Assembly: GCA_021107495.1 (NCBI GenBank)
Contig: JAIOSR010000274.1
Location: 1 to 6,792, forward strand
Reading direction: 5' to 3'
Origin: Desulfobacterales bacterium
Lineage (GTDB): Bacteria > Desulfobacterota > DSM-4660 > Desulfatiglandales > Desulfatiglandaceae
DNA length: 6,792 nt
Below the pieces are notes generated by a model. The model ran no database searches. It was given only the letters and a program-made list of their open reading frames with translations, and was not told the DNA's origin. Position numbers and translations under genes: made by a program. Below are positions 6,455-6,792 of the stretch, piece after piece (position 1 is the first letter of the stretch; each line of letters opens with the position of its first letter).

Positions 6455-6510
6455 AAATGGCTTTGTGGAAAGAAAGACGATTGAAATGAACATATACGCA
6501 TTTACCGCTC

Positions 6511-6542
6511 ATTACTCCATCACTCCATCACTCCATCATTCC
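6511..6542. repeat. Octad tandem array, ATCACTCC type (4 units)
   Basis: Units ATTACTCC, ATCACTCC, ATCACTCC and ATCATTCC follow each other without gaps. Read on the other strand they are GGAGTGAT-like, matching 6 of 8 positions of the 6426-6454 unit, so the two arrays form an imperfect inverted pair with 56 nt between them. Confidence 0.85.
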
Positions 6543-6612
6543 ACTTGGCCATCACAAATCCCACCCCACCGAAAAGGCTGAATTTTCACTAAACAACATA
6601 AACCACGAGCCA

Positions 6613-6792
6613 TCAAACCTGCTCCCACGTAACCCTCAGGACCTCCTGGTAGGTGGTAATTCCTGCTAAGAGCTTTTTGATGGCATTTTCCCGAAGGGTG
6701 ATCATGCCCTCTTTCTCGGCCTGGGTGCGAAGGGCTATCAGATCCGTCTCAGGGGATGTGATTTTTTTCATGCCCTCCGTGAACGGGATCAC
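6613..6792 (-). CDS. Type II secretion / type IV pilus ATPase (GspE/PilB family), C-terminal fragment
   Basis: The last 59 codons of a minus-strand gene that continues past the right edge, ending in TGA at 6613-6615. GspE/PilB proteins are cytoplasmic hexameric ATPases that power type II secretion or type IV pilus extension. The visible tail contains EKEGMITLRENAIKKLLAG (27-45), then ITTYQEVLRVT (45-55), the conserved end of this family. The Walker and zinc-binding parts lie outside the window, so PilB, GspE and other homologues cannot be separated and no symbol is given. The gene precedes recN on the same strand with a 216-bp gap full of octad repeats. The frame is intact up to the window edge, so this is a cut by the window rather than a pseudogene. 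Confidence 0.88.
   Translation of the reverse strand: MIPFTEGMKKITSPETDLIALRTQAEKEGMITLRENAIKKLLAGITTYQEVLRVTWEQV

Noticed and set aside
6017..6484. Plus-strand 155-codon frame opposite recN
   Set aside because: It is antisense to the Walker A end of a clear recN gene and includes the octad repeat; no RBS or protein-like pattern.
6426..6542. CRISPR array
   Set aside because: Repeats are 8 bp with no spacers, and there are no cas genes.
6397..6612. LexA (SOS) operator in front of recN
   Set aside because: recN is often SOS-regulated, but I found no CTGT-N8-ACAG or GAAC-N4-GTTC type site here on either strand. Other LexA consensus types cannot be excluded by eye.

Overview
The window looks like chromosomal housekeeping DNA from a Gram-negative bacterium. 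The evidence is a lipoprotein signal peptide with Ser at +2 (outer-membrane sorting), the tail of a GspE/PilB-type secretion ATPase, an NAD-dependent ligase and RecN. GC content is moderate, with clearly AT-rich gene leaders. The protein style, and intergenic 8-bp tandem arrays of the kind I associate from memory with sulfate-reducing Desulfobacterota, suggest that phylum. This assignment is an inference, not something the sequence proves.

Layout. 1-265 is an AT-rich leader holding a four-unit octad array and a 10-bp hairpin. 266-1009 (+) is a PNP/UDP-superfamily nucleoside phosphorylase-like protein. 1140-3197 (+) is ligA, complete, overlapping by 8 nt an acylphosphatase gene at 3190-3468 (+). 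3469-3778 is a 310-bp gene-free stretch with an inverted-repeat structure, a degenerate GAACC octad array and an AT-rich leader. 3779-4711 (+) is a lipoprotein with a CsgG/TolB-like N-terminal half and a FlgT_C-like C-terminal domain. 4708-6396 (-) is recN, convergent with the lipoprotein gene and sharing a TTAA that supplies both stop codons. 6397-6612 is the recN leader, carrying two octad arrays in roughly inverted orientation. 6613-6792 (-) is the C-terminal end of a GspE/PilB-family ATPase whose start lies beyond the right edge.

How the genes relate. ligA and the acylphosphatase gene are almost certainly co-transcribed and probably translationally coupled. The phosphorylase gene may be upstream in the same transcript, but the 130-nt gap leaves that open. 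LigA (nick sealing) and RecN (double-strand-break repair) are both DNA-maintenance proteins but lie in opposite orientations, so they are neighbours rather than an operon. I see no mobile element, tRNA, rRNA, CRISPR array or defence system. The most distinctive feature is the repeated occurrence of 8-bp tandem arrays in the leaders of three genes. Each lies inside a false N-terminal extension of the longest reading frame, so three starts must be moved downstream.
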